Source: Barthelona sp. PCE
Taxonomy: Eukaryota > Metamonada: BaSk clade
NCBI GenBank assembly: GCA_040285745.1
Contig: JAUFOR010000002.1
Location: 682,001 to 746,000, forward strand
DNA length: 64,000 nucleotides
Direction of reading: 5' to 3'
Part shown: positions 1 through 9,582 of the stretch, in pieces
How the letters are laid out: every line of letters begins with the position of its first letter
Position numbering within the stretch: position 1 is the stretch's first letter
Program-made: the position numbers and the translations under genes
Notes under the pieces: generated by a model
Seen by the model: the letters and a program-made list of their open reading frames with translations, nothing else
What the model was told of the DNA's origin: nothing
Database searches by the model: none

Positions 1-989
1 TGATAGAGAGAGTCTGCAGCCCTCTCTGACCCGGCAAGATCGCAGCAGTTCAGGTAGGAGTATATTTGAGTACGACTTTGATGATCCTCTGTAACCATTT
101 TTAATTCAAAAATTGCATGTGTTCTTGATGAATCCGCGTTACGGTTGGTTGCGGAGACTCTTCGAAATGAAGAACCAATATCAAGCGCTTCGATCACGTC
201 TTCAACGTTTTCACACTCATAGTAAGTGATACCTCTCATCACCATCTTGCCATTAGCGTCCTCATTCGCAAACACTTCGTTCTTATTATTCAAAAGGTCA
301 TAGAGGTGATCTCCGTCAACCTCGTAGTATGATGCGATGACGCGACAGTTCCTGATGATGGAAGAGGGGGATTCAGCAATTGCTTCAAAAAGGGCACCAG
401 CCAAACGTTCTTGTAGATCGACAATCGTGTATGTTTTTCCGCTACCAGTCGCACCAAACGTGAATATGGTCGTGGATTGCCCGCCAATGAGCCCGTCAAC
501 TATTCCAGATCCCATGGTATGATAAATCTCAGAATTGCTCGAGTTCTCACCAAATACAAAGTCTGCTCGGAATTTACGGTTCTCCATCTTGATACTTCCC
601 GTTGTCATTGAAGATGTGCACTCGTGAACGTAGATCTGCGGTTGAGAGACAGAAATACAGTCATAATCACCAAGTGCAGATTCGCTATCAAACAATGGAC
701 GCTTACGGAGCACAGTAGACAGTGTGGGGAAACGTCGCGGGTACTGTGCTGGTGGGTTGAGCTTGGATCTGAAGAGATTGATCTTGTTCATCATAGGACG
801 AGAATGATCACGAGCAATCTGCAATGAATTGCTAACAACAGACTTCATGTGCGCCCTCGGCACGGGGGTGACACGTGTTGATGACCTGGATTTTGGTATG
901 CGTGGTTTAGAACCCGAAGGTTTTAACCTTGATCTTGAACCAGAACGCTCGATCCGCGGTTCTGATTGCTTTGGTTTTTTTGAATACAT
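1..989 (-). CDS. kinesin-13 (MCAK-like) motor protein, 3' part outside window
   Basis: Kinesin motor, read leftwards and cut by the window edge after about 329 codons. The N-terminal ~95 residues are basic and Ser/Pro-rich. Motor motifs follow in order: VLRKRPL (the kinesin-13 style opening strand), P-loop GATGSGKT near residue 180, switch I NADSSRTHAIF, and switch II DLAGSER at about residue 317. The segment IIRNCRVIASYYEVDG matches the kinesin-13 core better than transport kinesins. Family members depolymerise microtubule ends, at spindles and in control of flagellar length. The ATG at 989 is the first in frame and lies 80 bp from the divergent next gene. Oddities are GAT for the usual GQT in the P-loop and GSERAAD for GSERGAD. 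The neck and tail are not visible, so the subfamily is less certain than the family. Confidence 0.9.
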   Translation of the reverse strand, partial: MYSKKPKQSEPRIERSGSRSRLKPSGSKPRIPKSRSSTRVTPVPRAHMKSVVSNSLQIARDHSRPMMNKINLFRSKLNPPAQYPRRFPTLSTVLRKRPLFDSESALGDYDCISVSQPQIYVHECTSSMTTGSIKMENRKFRADFVFGENSSNSEIYHTMGSGIVDGLIGGQSTTIFTFGATGSGKTYTIVDLQERLAGALFEAIAESPSSIIRNCRVIASYYEVDGDHLYDLLNNKNEVFANEDANGKMVMRGITYYECENVEDVIEALDIGSSFRRVSATNRNADSSRTHAIFELKMVTEDHQSRTQIYSYLNCCDLAGSERAADSLY

Positions 990-1069
990 TGCAACAAAGA
1001 AATTCGTTGACTTAAGAAAGTGAAAAAAGAATTAGCGCATGTTTTGTTATAACACAAATCACATCTATC

Positions 1070-1939
1070 ATGTCTTTTACAGACGAAAACTTTGCACGAC
1101 TCGATCACTTTCTGAGGGAATATGGCATAAACGCTGACATAAACGAGATACTCAATGTTGAGCACAGTTTTCACGGTTTACTTGTTCAGATAATGTGTTT
1201 ACATGCAGATGAGAACAAAACCAGGCTGATCCAATCTCTAACAATACATGAGTTCGCAGATCTGCTTCATTCCTTGAACATTCTACAAACGCCTTCATTG
1301 TTACCAAATGATGCATCAAAACGTCTTCAATTAATTGAAGATGTATGCCTGCTGGTACCCCATCTCAGCCCAGAAGAAGGTTGTGTTGAGGAGTACCGTT
1401 TATTACAAAGAATAGGTGAAAAAAGCAATGAAGTTTTTGAGCCGCTGTCGATATCAATTAATGGAGAACAAACTGTATGTACAGAGGACTTTAACCTCGA
1501 AAGCAGCATTCTAAAAATTGATATGTTACGTTGTGGACTTGAAGATCATGCAGAAGTTTTGCAAAATGTACTTGAAAAGGATAACCAAGAATTCCCTGAA
1601 AAAGAAAAGGTTCAGCTTGATTCTGAGGTGGCTGAGCTAATCACAATGGCTAAGGATGCGCTCCCTTCGGTGTTATCAATCTTTAAAAGCAATCTTATTT
1701 CCGATGAACCAGTTTCTATGCCAGAAGGATTTGATCACACAACATCGGAATTAAGAGCTTTGTGCGACCGTGTAGTGGGCATCAACGAGCTCATTTCCAC
1801 CATAACCGAGACACAAGAAACGCTTCAGGAGAAAAAACAGCTTCACAAGGAATTAAAAACAAAAATCTTTGAAATGCATCAAATCGTGCTTCAAAAGCAC
1901 CACTTAGCTTCTGCGCTTCCTACGTCGACGGCGAGGTAA
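1070..1939 (+). CDS. hypothetical protein with C-terminal coiled coil
   Basis: A 289-residue protein starting at the first in-frame ATG, 80 bp downstream of the divergent kinesin start. Residues ~1-100 look like a compact helical domain with hydrophobic residues at helical spacing; the middle is acidic; residues ~235-280 form a Glu/Lys/Gln-rich helix likely to be a coiled coil. I see no signal peptide, membrane segment or catalytic motif. The build (small N-terminal helical domain plus coiled coil) resembles microtubule- or kinetochore-associated adaptor proteins, but that is only an impression and no family is recognised. Its last 36 bases overlap the end of the opposing membrane-protein gene. 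Confidence 0.75.
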   Translation: MSFTDENFARLDHFLREYGINADINEILNVEHSFHGLLVQIMCLHADENKTRLIQSLTIHEFADLLHSLNILQTPSLLPNDASKRLQLIEDVCLLVPHLSPEEGCVEEYRLLQRIGEKSNEVFEPLSISINGEQTVCTEDFNLESSILKIDMLRCGLEDHAEVLQNVLEKDNQEFPEKEKVQLDSEVAELITMAKDALPSVLSIFKSNLISDEPVSMPEGFDHTTSELRALCDRVVGINELISTITETQETLQEKKQLHKELKTKIFEMHQIVLQKHHLASALPTSTAR

Positions 1940-2449
1940 TGGTGGTTGTCCCATTTCTTCATACAAAGCATCTTGTCCTTGTCCTTCAAGCAGAGGCTTC
2001 TCCTCTTCTTTCTTTTCCGTTGGAACCTGGACTCTTCCGAGGTCTGATGGCAGCGGGCGAAGTTGTAGACCTAACTGAGGAATGGCCAACCGCACTTTGA
2101 GGATATAACTATTCATAATGATAACTACAGCCATTGTAGCGGCTACAATAAATAAAACACACCACATTATACGCTTAGGGTAAAAATAACTTGTTCTTGA
2201 TGATTGAATCTCCTCCTGTGTGGCTTGCCAAGCTTTTGTTGAGAATATCATAAAAATTATACAAAAAAATACTCCTAGAAAGGATATGAGCTGATAAAAC
2301 TTCTTATTTTGATGTGAAGAAACCAAAAAACATATAAAAATCCCTACAATAACAAAAAAAATGCTCAAAGCCAGTCCCATGCCTATTCCGAATATGCGGG
2401 GGGAGAGGGCGTCAACCACCTCAGGACTGAGCTGTGATGTTCCCGTCAT
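1904..2449 (-). CDS. small multi-pass membrane protein, unknown function
   Basis: A 181-residue protein with three hydrophobic stretches, at about residues 18-43, 48-70 and 92-116, each long enough to span a membrane. The tail is hydrophilic, Glu/Pro-rich, and ends in a strongly basic cluster (RRRRRKRRS). No cleavable signal peptide is evident. The family is not recognised. The start lies 46 bp from the divergent CCDC96 gene. The 3' end overlaps the previous gene by 36 bp on the opposite strand, so both carboxy-termini are encoded by the same bases. Confidence 0.75.
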   Translation of the reverse strand: MTGTSQLSPEVVDALSPRIFGIGMGLALSIFFVIVGIFICFLVSSHQNKKFYQLISFLGVFFCIIFMIFSTKAWQATQEEIQSSRTSYFYPKRIMWCVLFIVAATMAVVIIMNSYILKVRLAIPQLGLQLRPLPSDLGRVQVPTEKKEEEKPLLEGQGQDALYEEMGQPPLPRRRRRKRRS

Positions 2450-2495
2450 ATATTCAAGGTAGAAGTGATAATATTTGAATCACCCTTTACGTTCA

Positions 2496-3803
2496 ATGTC
2501 TGACTTTGAAACGCCTGTGGCCGATGAAATAGTAGATGTTGGCACAGTAGAAGTCAATGAAGTATCCGAATCTGTTGCAGTTGAAGAGGAAGTCGTTCGT
2601 CCAGCAGATATTAACAATTTCGATGCAAATAGTGAGGAGCACGAGGACAGCAAGCCGCTTAACAAGGCACTGACAACCGCTCTCGAGCAGAGGGAAGTTT
2701 TGGTTCAATATTCTTTACGCTTGCAACGTAAATTGAGTCTATACCTTAACTACAGACACTACCTCCAACACTCCGATGTACAATACACTTCCACACAACC
2801 TGTCGACCCCAGTATCGTTGAAGCACGTGGAACGATTGGTCGGAACAATAATCAACTCAGAGACACCGAACAACAATATTTAAAGGCTCTTGCACAGTAC
2901 GATGAGATCAAGGAGATGTTGAGCACAGCTGTATCGCATTTTGACGCTGAGGTTATCAGTTTGTTCAATGTTCTCAACAACCAAGAGAATTTGAGGGATT
3001 CAGCTATTGGATCCTTGAAAGACTTCCGCCGCAAGTTCTGCCTGTCATTGGAGAGCAACGGAAAGACCGTTTTCTCAAACAGAAAGATCAACGAGTGGGA
3101 AGGCGAGTTGAATTCATTCGACGACGTTTTGAACGTTGAACGCTTCCAGTACATGCTCCTGCAGCGCCGTTTGAACTCGATAGAGACCTCCCTGAAGACT
3201 ACTGCGTCCTACAAGAAGAAGAAGTCGACGCATGATCAAGAAAAGGCCGTTATGGACGAAACTGGAACAATGGTTGATCCATTCCTGGGAACTGAGTTCC
3301 GTGTCCTTGACGAGCGCCTTGATGATGAGATTGAGGATAACGTTGATATTGATGACGATATGAACGAAGTGTTTGATGATGATGACTGGCCTCATGTAAT
3401 TGATTTTGAACAATTAAAGATTGAAAACCAGACGTTAAACGAGAAGATTGAGGAAAGAAATGAAGATCTATTAAAATTAAGGAAAAAAATTGATATCTCC
3501 ATTCAGATTCTTTCACATATACGTAAGAAATATTTCTTTATATTGAACCAGACAGAGAAACTTAGGTTGGACCTAAACAACCTTAATGAGGAACTCCAGA
3601 CACACAGAGAAGCGCTGTCAAGGATCAGGAAGAAACGTGACATAACGAAGAACAGTAATCTGGAGTTGCGACAGACAACGGGTGTTATGGCGAATGCTTC
3701 ATTGAGTGATGACTTCGAGCGTAAGATGAGGGAATATGAGGAACTTCAAAATGTATTATCAGGTTTGCAAAAGAGATACCACGATATAGTAGATGATGCA
3801 TAG
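2496..3803 (+). CDS. CCDC96/CCDC113-type axonemal coiled-coil protein
   Basis: A 435-residue, largely coiled-coil protein with an acidic N-terminus. The C-terminal third carries the family signature: IDFEQLKIENQTLNEKIEER is followed by RNEDLLKLRKKI, then a long helix ending in LQKRYHDIV. This is the conserved block (DUF4201-type) of CCDC96 (FAP184) and CCDC113 (FAP263), which form a complex on ciliary axonemes near the nexin-dynein regulatory complex. The C-terminal end resembles CCDC96 more than CCDC113. The ATG at 2496 (MSDFETP) is chosen because upstream in-frame codons contain no ATG. The gene implies a motile flagellum. The family is seen directly; the CCDC96 versus CCDC113 choice is inference. 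Confidence 0.85.
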   Translation: MSDFETPVADEIVDVGTVEVNEVSESVAVEEEVVRPADINNFDANSEEHEDSKPLNKALTTALEQREVLVQYSLRLQRKLSLYLNYRHYLQHSDVQYTSTQPVDPSIVEARGTIGRNNNQLRDTEQQYLKALAQYDEIKEMLSTAVSHFDAEVISLFNVLNNQENLRDSAIGSLKDFRRKFCLSLESNGKTVFSNRKINEWEGELNSFDDVLNVERFQYMLLQRRLNSIETSLKTTASYKKKKSTHDQEKAVMDETGTMVDPFLGTEFRVLDERLDDEIEDNVDIDDDMNEVFDDDDWPHVIDFEQLKIENQTLNEKIEERNEDLLKLRKKIDISIQILSHIRKKYFFILNQTEKLRLDLNNLNEELQTHREALSRIRKKRDITKNSNLELRQTTGVMANASLSDDFERKMREYEELQNVLSGLQKRYHDIVDDA

Positions 3804-3824
3804 ATATTGTAAACTAATTTGTGA

Positions 3825-5936
3825 TTATTTATTGACGGTGTGACGTGCTTCCATTGCATCAAATTCACTTAATTTTTCCAAAGTCCTCTCATCGCAAAGA
3901 TCGGAGTACCCAAACACCAGGAGAGTGCGGTTCGGTGAGTAACACTTGAAACAGTGGTCGAATGTGGTTCCATTTGCGTCAAATTCACCTTCAAAAGTAA
4001 AGTATTCACCACCAACGCACAGTCTGGCGTGGCCACCAAAATCGACAGCATCGGAGTGGAACAGCAACGTAAGCTTGCCTGGTCGGCGAACTGGCACCAC
4101 CAAATCACTAATTGACTTTGAGTGGTTAAAGTTAAAAACAAAAACAAAATTATTACGGTCAAGGAAAATCAACTTACGAAGCTCATCAACATGCGTTACG
4201 AACGCGGGCATTGATGCGAGAAGGTTGTGCTGAAGTCCAAACTGCATAAAATAGGAGTGGAATGCCAGTACGTGCTGATATCTTAACAACTTGTCGGTAG
4301 AAAGCGACCATTGACGACGTGCGTAGTGGTAGGACCATTCGTTCCTCTCACAGGGAAAGTCCAGCCATTCGGGATGCCCGAACTCGTTACCCATGAAATT
4401 GAGGTATGCTTCACCACCCAATATATATGTTAGAGCCTGAATAAGGTGAATGAGATGAATGCCACGGTGTAAAGCTTCGGATACATTTGAAAGAATTGAC
4501 ATCTCGGTGTACATCAGCTTGTCGAGTAGCCAAAAGATAAGCGTCTTGTCTCCAACGAGAGCCTGGTCATGTGACTCGGCATATGCGATAACGGGCTCCA
4601 AATGACGCCTGTTCTGTAGGATGTAAACAATATGTCCGAGCTCCCACTCATCATCTTTCTTCTCCTTCAGTAATTTAATCCATAGATCTGGGATGGCCAT
4701 TCCCAGACGGAAATCAAAGCCAAGACCTCCGCTTTCGATCGGGCGGCACAGGGTGGGCAATCCGCTGACATCTTCTGCAATTGATATAATACGTTTACCA
4801 AACTGTGAAGAATGTAAGAGCTCATGTGCTAGTTTCATGTATACAACAGCAGATGTCTCCAGTGCGCCACTGAAGTACTCGTGATACTCACCTGTAAATC
4901 CAACTCCGATACCGTGGTGCGTGTACAGCATTGATGTCACAGCGTCGAACCTGAATCCATCAAATCCAAACTCCTCAACCCAGTATCGTAAGTTGCTCAG
5001 CAGAAAGCGTACCGTCTCGTAACTGTCGTAGTTAAAGATCCGAGAGTCCCACTGCTCGTGATAACCTTTCTTCCCAGAGTGGAAGTATCCGCTATCACTC
5101 CCGTCCATGTAACTGAGTCCATCGAAAGTGTTGGATGATGAGTGTGAGTGACAGATGTCCATGATCACCAGAAGACCCATCTCGTGGGCCTTGTTAATCA
5201 AATACCTTAAATCATCTGGGCTACCAAAACGGTAGGATGGTGCAAAGAAAGAAGTAACCTGGTACCCAAAGGAGGCATAGAACGAGTGCTCTGCAATCGC
5301 CATCAGCTGCACGACGTTGTAGCCGGCTGATTTGACTCTGTGAAGTACGTTATCTGCAAACTCTCGATAGGTTCCAACACGCTGCTCTTCGGTTGCAATA
5401 CCGACGTGGCTCTCGTATATGTGCAGTTGAGACGGGAATGGGGGCACAACGTCGCTTACGGCCACAATCTCGTGCTGTGGTGGATCATAATAGACTCCAT
5501 CAAGGAAAGAATTGCCTTGCACGTGTGTAGTCTTGTTAAGGTATGCGGGAATGCGAGAGAACTCCTTACCATCCGGTCCCTTGACGTGAACACGGATTTT
5601 GGAGAGATGTGGAATATGATCATCGAATATGATGGACCAAACACCGTTCTCATCACGCTGCATGCCATGTCTGGATGGGTCCCAGTTGTTGAACTCACCA
5701 ATTAGGGCTGCGTATTGAGCTGCGGGAAGCCATTCGCGATAAATCTTCCTGCCATCGTGCATTTTTTGAATGCCAAAGAATTTGTGGCCCGTGGCGAAGT
5801 CATAAAGCGATCCATGGTTGTTCAAAAACCTATCCTTCGCTCTGAGGAAAGATTCATGGTATGTCTGGAATATATCGCAATACGGCTTAAGAGATGGATC
5901 CTCAACGCATACCTGTGTCCCGTCCAGTATTTCCAT
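3825..5936 (-). CDS. GBE1: 1,4-alpha-glucan branching enzyme
   Basis: Cytosolic enzyme that moves alpha-1,4-glucan chains to alpha-1,6 linkage, creating branches in glycogen. At 703 residues it is close to the usual eukaryotic length of about 700. Order of parts: an N-terminal CBM48-like module (REWLPAAQYAALIGEFNNW near residue 70), then the GH13 barrel with region I DICHSHSSSN (~258), region II DGFRFDAVTSM with the nucleophile Asp (~327), region III AEDVSG with the acid Glu (~386), and region IV ESHDQ (~452), then a C-terminal beta domain. All three catalytic carboxylates are present. Region I has DICHSHSSSN where DVVHSHASKN is common. It shows that the organism stores a branched glucan. The gene converges on CCDC96 with only 21 bp between stops. 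Confidence 0.96.
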   Translation of the reverse strand: MEILDGTQVCVEDPSLKPYCDIFQTYHESFLRAKDRFLNNHGSLYDFATGHKFFGIQKMHDGRKIYREWLPAAQYAALIGEFNNWDPSRHGMQRDENGVWSIIFDDHIPHLSKIRVHVKGPDGKEFSRIPAYLNKTTHVQGNSFLDGVYYDPPQHEIVAVSDVVPPFPSQLHIYESHVGIATEEQRVGTYREFADNVLHRVKSAGYNVVQLMAIAEHSFYASFGYQVTSFFAPSYRFGSPDDLRYLINKAHEMGLLVIMDICHSHSSSNTFDGLSYMDGSDSGYFHSGKKGYHEQWDSRIFNYDSYETVRFLLSNLRYWVEEFGFDGFRFDAVTSMLYTHHGIGVGFTGEYHEYFSGALETSAVVYMKLAHELLHSSQFGKRIISIAEDVSGLPTLCRPIESGGLGFDFRLGMAIPDLWIKLLKEKKDDEWELGHIVYILQNRRHLEPVIAYAESHDQALVGDKTLIFWLLDKLMYTEMSILSNVSEALHRGIHLIHLIQALTYILGGEAYLNFMGNEFGHPEWLDFPCERNEWSYHYARRQWSLSTDKLLRYQHVLAFHSYFMQFGLQHNLLASMPAFVTHVDELRKLIFLDRNNFVFVFNFNHSKSISDLVVPVRRPGKLTLLFHSDAVDFGGHARLCVGGEYFTFEGEFDANGTTFDHCFKCYSPNRTLLVFGYSDLCDERTLEKLSEFDAMEARHTVNK

Positions 5937-6370
5937 TGCTTGCAGTTAACGGAAAAAAGTAAAAACGGACTTGTTGAGACTTTTTGAAGCTGAACCTACA
6001 ATTGAGCTTATTTTCGTTACGCTTTGTGGTACAAATTTTAACTATATGCCGTTTTAAACTACTATTAGAATAAAATCAAGATATAATCAATAAGATCATC
6101 TTATTCTTCTATCTTTCGCAATTCACACCACTGTGTCAACTGTATTTTTCATTTTGTGATCGAGATGGACCATAATTTGTTCATAATTCTCAAAAAAAGA
6201 CATAATTTGAATCAATAACAGTAATCGAGAAACAAATCTGTTCACCTAAAATCTGACCTAATTTTGTGGAAATTGCTGGAACTTGACATTCAATATGCAA
6301 ATCCAATTAACAGATACGTGTTACCACATTTCTCCTTCTTTTCTCGGCAAAACTACATTTCTGGCATATT
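5937..6370. other. intergenic, divergent promoter region
   Basis: About 430 bp of AT-rich sequence between the divergent starts of the branching enzyme and the LMBRD2-like gene. I see no open frame, RNA gene or repeat; it presumably holds both promoters. Confidence 0.6.
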
Positions 6371-8245
6371 ATGCTATTTGCCCTAATATGTATGGCCCTC
6401 GGGGTTCCTTTGAGCATATGTTTATCATATAAATTTGCGGACCGAACAATTTCTTGGACAAGCATCATCATTGTTATCGCTTCATACATTATGGTTTTCA
6501 GTTTCACCTGTTTTATCTCGGTGGACATCCAATTATCAACATATGAACATTGTTTGAACGTAACTGATACCTCATTCGATCGTGACTGGTGTACATACCG
6601 TGAACCCATGTTTGACATCGCACCAAAGACTCGTGAGCTGCTTTGGGAATCTGTGTACTGGACAATGCAGATATTTACATGGATCGTTATCCCTTTCATG
6701 CAAGAATATGAGAATTCAGCAGGCTTTACAGTATGGGAGCGAATTAAGTATAGTTTGATCGTAAATGGCATTTATTATGCTGTCCTTATCGTTCTTGGCG
6801 GAATAGGAGCAATTTTTATTCTTGCAAAAAGTGGAGTTGGGAATTTCTGGGAATGGATTATGGATCTAGCCAATGCATGGGGAATTCTTCTTCTTATCTT
6901 GACCCTGAGCTATGGGCTGGTCAAGTTCCCTTCCCAGGCAATCAGGTATATACGCTGGGAGTATAGAAGACTGAGAGCGTTGAGAAAGGTTGAATCCTTA
7001 GATAACAAGTTGAAAGCAAAGAGTAAGGCATGTGGAAACGATGTCAAGCACTTCAAGAAGGTGCTTAAGTTGTTCCCCGTTGGTTCAAAAATAGGTATTC
7101 ATGAAGAACGGCTGGAAACTGCGCGACAAGGTGTGATGTCCCTCTTGCTGGTTGGTCCTCTTGAAAAAGAGGTAATCTGCGGGTTTAAAGCCGAGAAATC
7201 GATTATTGACAAAGTTAAAAGCAAAAAAGCAAAGAAGATTTTTGGGTTTTTGAAGAAAATCGTAGGTGGTCAAGAATTCCCTGATCATATAAGTCAGAGT
7301 CCTGAAAAGCTGCGAGAGGAGATCTTGAAGGCGTATGTTGCTCTCAAGAAGAGCTTGCAGGCCTTAAAGGTCGCTGACGCACGAATGTATGATTGCATCG
7401 ATGATTTCATTCGAAGTGATGAGAATTTGCTCAACATAAAGTTTAAGAATGACCAGAACAAACTGGATACAACCGAAACTGAGCTTTTATTGAGTCATAA
7501 GGCGTGGCGCCCGAAGAAGGCTGGTTGGTTTTTCGAAAGTAGACTTTATCCCAACAATATACCCACATTCGGTAAGAAAGTACGCTTTTACTTTGTTAAA
7601 TTCCTCTATAGACCTATTTTCATCCTCTATTTTGCCATTCTTTTGATTCTTTCTACGCTTGTTTCATTATCTCAATTTGGTACTTTTAATCCTCGTTCAT
7701 GGTCCGTCTTGCATATGATCATCGCACCAATCACCAACCCGTCAATAGCAAGCATTTTAATCACTATTGTGGTCATTTACATTGCCTGTTGCTCGTATTC
7801 GGCTCTGTTCAAGTTAAGGATGTTCTCGTACTATGAACTGGTGCCAAATAAGCGAACGGACGGTTTTTCATTATTATTCAGTGCCGCTTATCTTCAACGT
7901 CTCGTTGCTCCCATTTGCATCAACCTAGTAGCATTCTTAGGTGTCCCGCCCACTAGTTTCTCAGCTGTTTTCGGAAAGATTGATACCATTAACATCCTAG
8001 GACGTAACATAACAACTGCTTTTCCGTTGCTGATTGTTTTCATCGAAGTTTTATTTATCTTTAAACTGCCTAATAAGTTGCTGAGCATATGTGGCACGTC
8101 CATTGTCGATGAGGACGAGCTCAGCAGTTCACATCGTGCAATTATGGAAGAAAAAATTTCAACACTGCTTGATAATTCTGATGAGCAAGAAAAAGAAGCT
8201 GAGAATATTAGTCGAGGTTTAAAAAGATCTTGGGCAAACGTATGA
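6371..8245 (+). CDS. LMBR1 domain-containing protein 2 homologue, multi-pass membrane protein
   Basis: A 624-residue protein of the LMBR1-like family. The N-terminal half has about five membrane segments. The family-typical stretch is VYWTMQIFTWIVIPFMQEY, followed by GFTVWERIKYSLIVNGIYYA and ANAWGILLLILTLSYGLV, the pattern of LMBRD2. A long hydrophilic loop with basic helices (residues ~200-400) separates these from four C-terminal membrane segments that include CCSYSALFKLRMFSYYEL. Animal LMBRD2 has been linked to GPCR signalling at the plasma membrane; the role here is unknown. The start ATG at 6371 opens directly into the first membrane segment, so a few N-terminal residues could be missing compared with longer homologues. 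Its stop lies 2 bp from the end of the opposing cyclin gene. Confidence 0.87.
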   Translation: MLFALICMALGVPLSICLSYKFADRTISWTSIIIVIASYIMVFSFTCFISVDIQLSTYEHCLNVTDTSFDRDWCTYREPMFDIAPKTRELLWESVYWTMQIFTWIVIPFMQEYENSAGFTVWERIKYSLIVNGIYYAVLIVLGGIGAIFILAKSGVGNFWEWIMDLANAWGILLLILTLSYGLVKFPSQAIRYIRWEYRRLRALRKVESLDNKLKAKSKACGNDVKHFKKVLKLFPVGSKIGIHEERLETARQGVMSLLLVGPLEKEVICGFKAEKSIIDKVKSKKAKKIFGFLKKIVGGQEFPDHISQSPEKLREEILKAYVALKKSLQALKVADARMYDCIDDFIRSDENLLNIKFKNDQNKLDTTETELLLSHKAWRPKKAGWFFESRLYPNNIPTFGKKVRFYFVKFLYRPIFILYFAILLILSTLVSLSQFGTFNPRSWSVLHMIIAPITNPSIASILITIVVIYIACCSYSALFKLRMFSYYELVPNKRTDGFSLLFSAAYLQRLVAPICINLVAFLGVPPTSFSAVFGKIDTINILGRNITTAFPLLIVFIEVLFIFKLPNKLLSICGTSIVDEDELSSSHRAIMEEKISTLLDNSDEQEKEAENISRGLKRSWANV

Positions 8246-8247
8246 TC

Positions 8248-8826
8248 CTATTTCTGATTAACAAACGAATCATATACTTCAATTAAGTGCTTCAAACATT
8301 TAACGAATTCATTTTCACTAACACAAAGTGAAAATTCAAGTAAAAATAGAAAATCTAGCTCTCTCCTGTTCAGTTCATCAGCGTCTATACCACCTACACG
8401 TGCATAAAACCGATTTGTATAGAAAACATCATCTGTGTGCTTCGCAGCTATCATTACCGCGGTTATCATAAGTCTGTGTATGTTATACATGGTCAGGGGC
8501 ACACTCTGCGCATTCAGTCTGTAGAGATACACGTACGAAACAATGAGCGCTTCATCGCTAGCGTTACAATATTGAAATATGCGATCAAAATAATCATATA
8601 TCGATATACCTGGCGGCTCAAACGAGTCAAACGGCGACGCCTCGTATCTTTCATCGTGGCTGTTACGCTTTGTGAGTAATTCTAAACAACTAGCAATGTG
8701 GGGTACAATTTCATCATGTTTGAGTTCGAAATCGCGCTCAAACTGTGCTTCAACACGTGTGGAGTTGTATTGGATCTCACTTTCAACGTACTTTAACGCG
8801 TCAATGTTTTCAAAATCTAAAGCCAT
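8248..8826 (-). CDS. Pho80/P-type cyclin
   Basis: A 192-residue single cyclin-box protein of the Pho80 (PCL/CYCP) type. The block from PPGISIYDYFDRIFQYC through MTAVMIAAKHTDDVFYTN to LNRRELDFLFLLEFSL is characteristic: MIAAKHTDD corresponds to the family's MIAAKFxDD, and the N-R-E-L helix contacts the CDK. These cyclins pair with Pho85/CDK5-like kinases in nutrient signalling or cell-cycle control. The ATG at 8826 (MALDFENID) is chosen; the frame stays open further upstream but only from a non-ATG codon. The gene converges on the LMBRD2-like gene with a 2 bp gap. No nearby CDK gene is present. Confidence 0.86.
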   Translation of the reverse strand: MALDFENIDALKYVESEIQYNSTRVEAQFERDFELKHDEIVPHIASCLELLTKRNSHDERYEASPFDSFEPPGISIYDYFDRIFQYCNASDEALIVSYVYLYRLNAQSVPLTMYNIHRLMITAVMIAAKHTDDVFYTNRFYARVGGIDADELNRRELDFLFLLEFSLCVSENEFVKCLKHLIEVYDSFVNQK

Positions 8827-9582
8827 TTCTTCCTTTGTTTTGTATTTTAAAATCAAGAAGCGGTCGTAGTATAAGTAATGTGTTGTTATGCAAAAAGCTT
8901 CCACTTAAAAAATGGAGGAAAGGCTTGATATAATAAAAACACAACTTTCTACTCGATAACAGATATACAACTGTCAAATATTGGTATATAAATAAATTTT
9001 TCGTTCATTTTAGCACTTTATAAAGCAATATCTAGCTATTCTGAAAACCTGTTTTGTAAAATCTGTTCAATTATCAAAAAATTGTAATATACTGAATTGT
9101 AACATAATGTGCATATTATTTCCAATGAATTTAACACTACATCAAAGGAAAACAAAATTTTTTACTCATTTTAAAACCGACGATCCCTAAACTGTAATTA
9201 GTGCACTTGTTCAAGCAAAAATGTTCATCACATGACATAATCAACACAATATACTGTGTTCTAATCCACCAAACTCAACCTGTATATCAATCATGCAAAT
9301 ATTAATCAATAAAATATGACCTTGTGTGGATGATGAGTATATACGTAAAATAAAATCACAATATGACCAGCAATACCAGAAGAACGACAATGTAACGCAA
9401 GAAAAACAAATTTTCTCTAAAACCACACACAAAATAAAATAAAAACTCGTTAACTAGCCCAAATGAACATTTGGTCTGATCCTTGCAAAAACATTAATAC
9501 GTTAAATGGTACTAAATAGCAAAAACAAAAATATTTCTTTTGTAGTGTTTTTTTCAACCCCTTTCCACACACTTTGACACAC
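8827..9582. other. AT-rich intergenic region
   Basis: About 750 bp between a leftward cyclin gene and the rightward prefoldin gene. The sequence is strongly AT-rich with many short A and T runs. One 60-odd codon leftward frame at about 9241-9432 is rich in Cys, Ile and Phe and looks like chance. No RNA gene or repeat is visible. Confidence 0.55.

Noticed and set aside
9241-9432. A 63-codon minus-strand frame in the cyclin-prefoldin gap
   Set aside because: AT-rich, Cys/Ile/Phe-heavy, no similarity and no matching context; likely chance.
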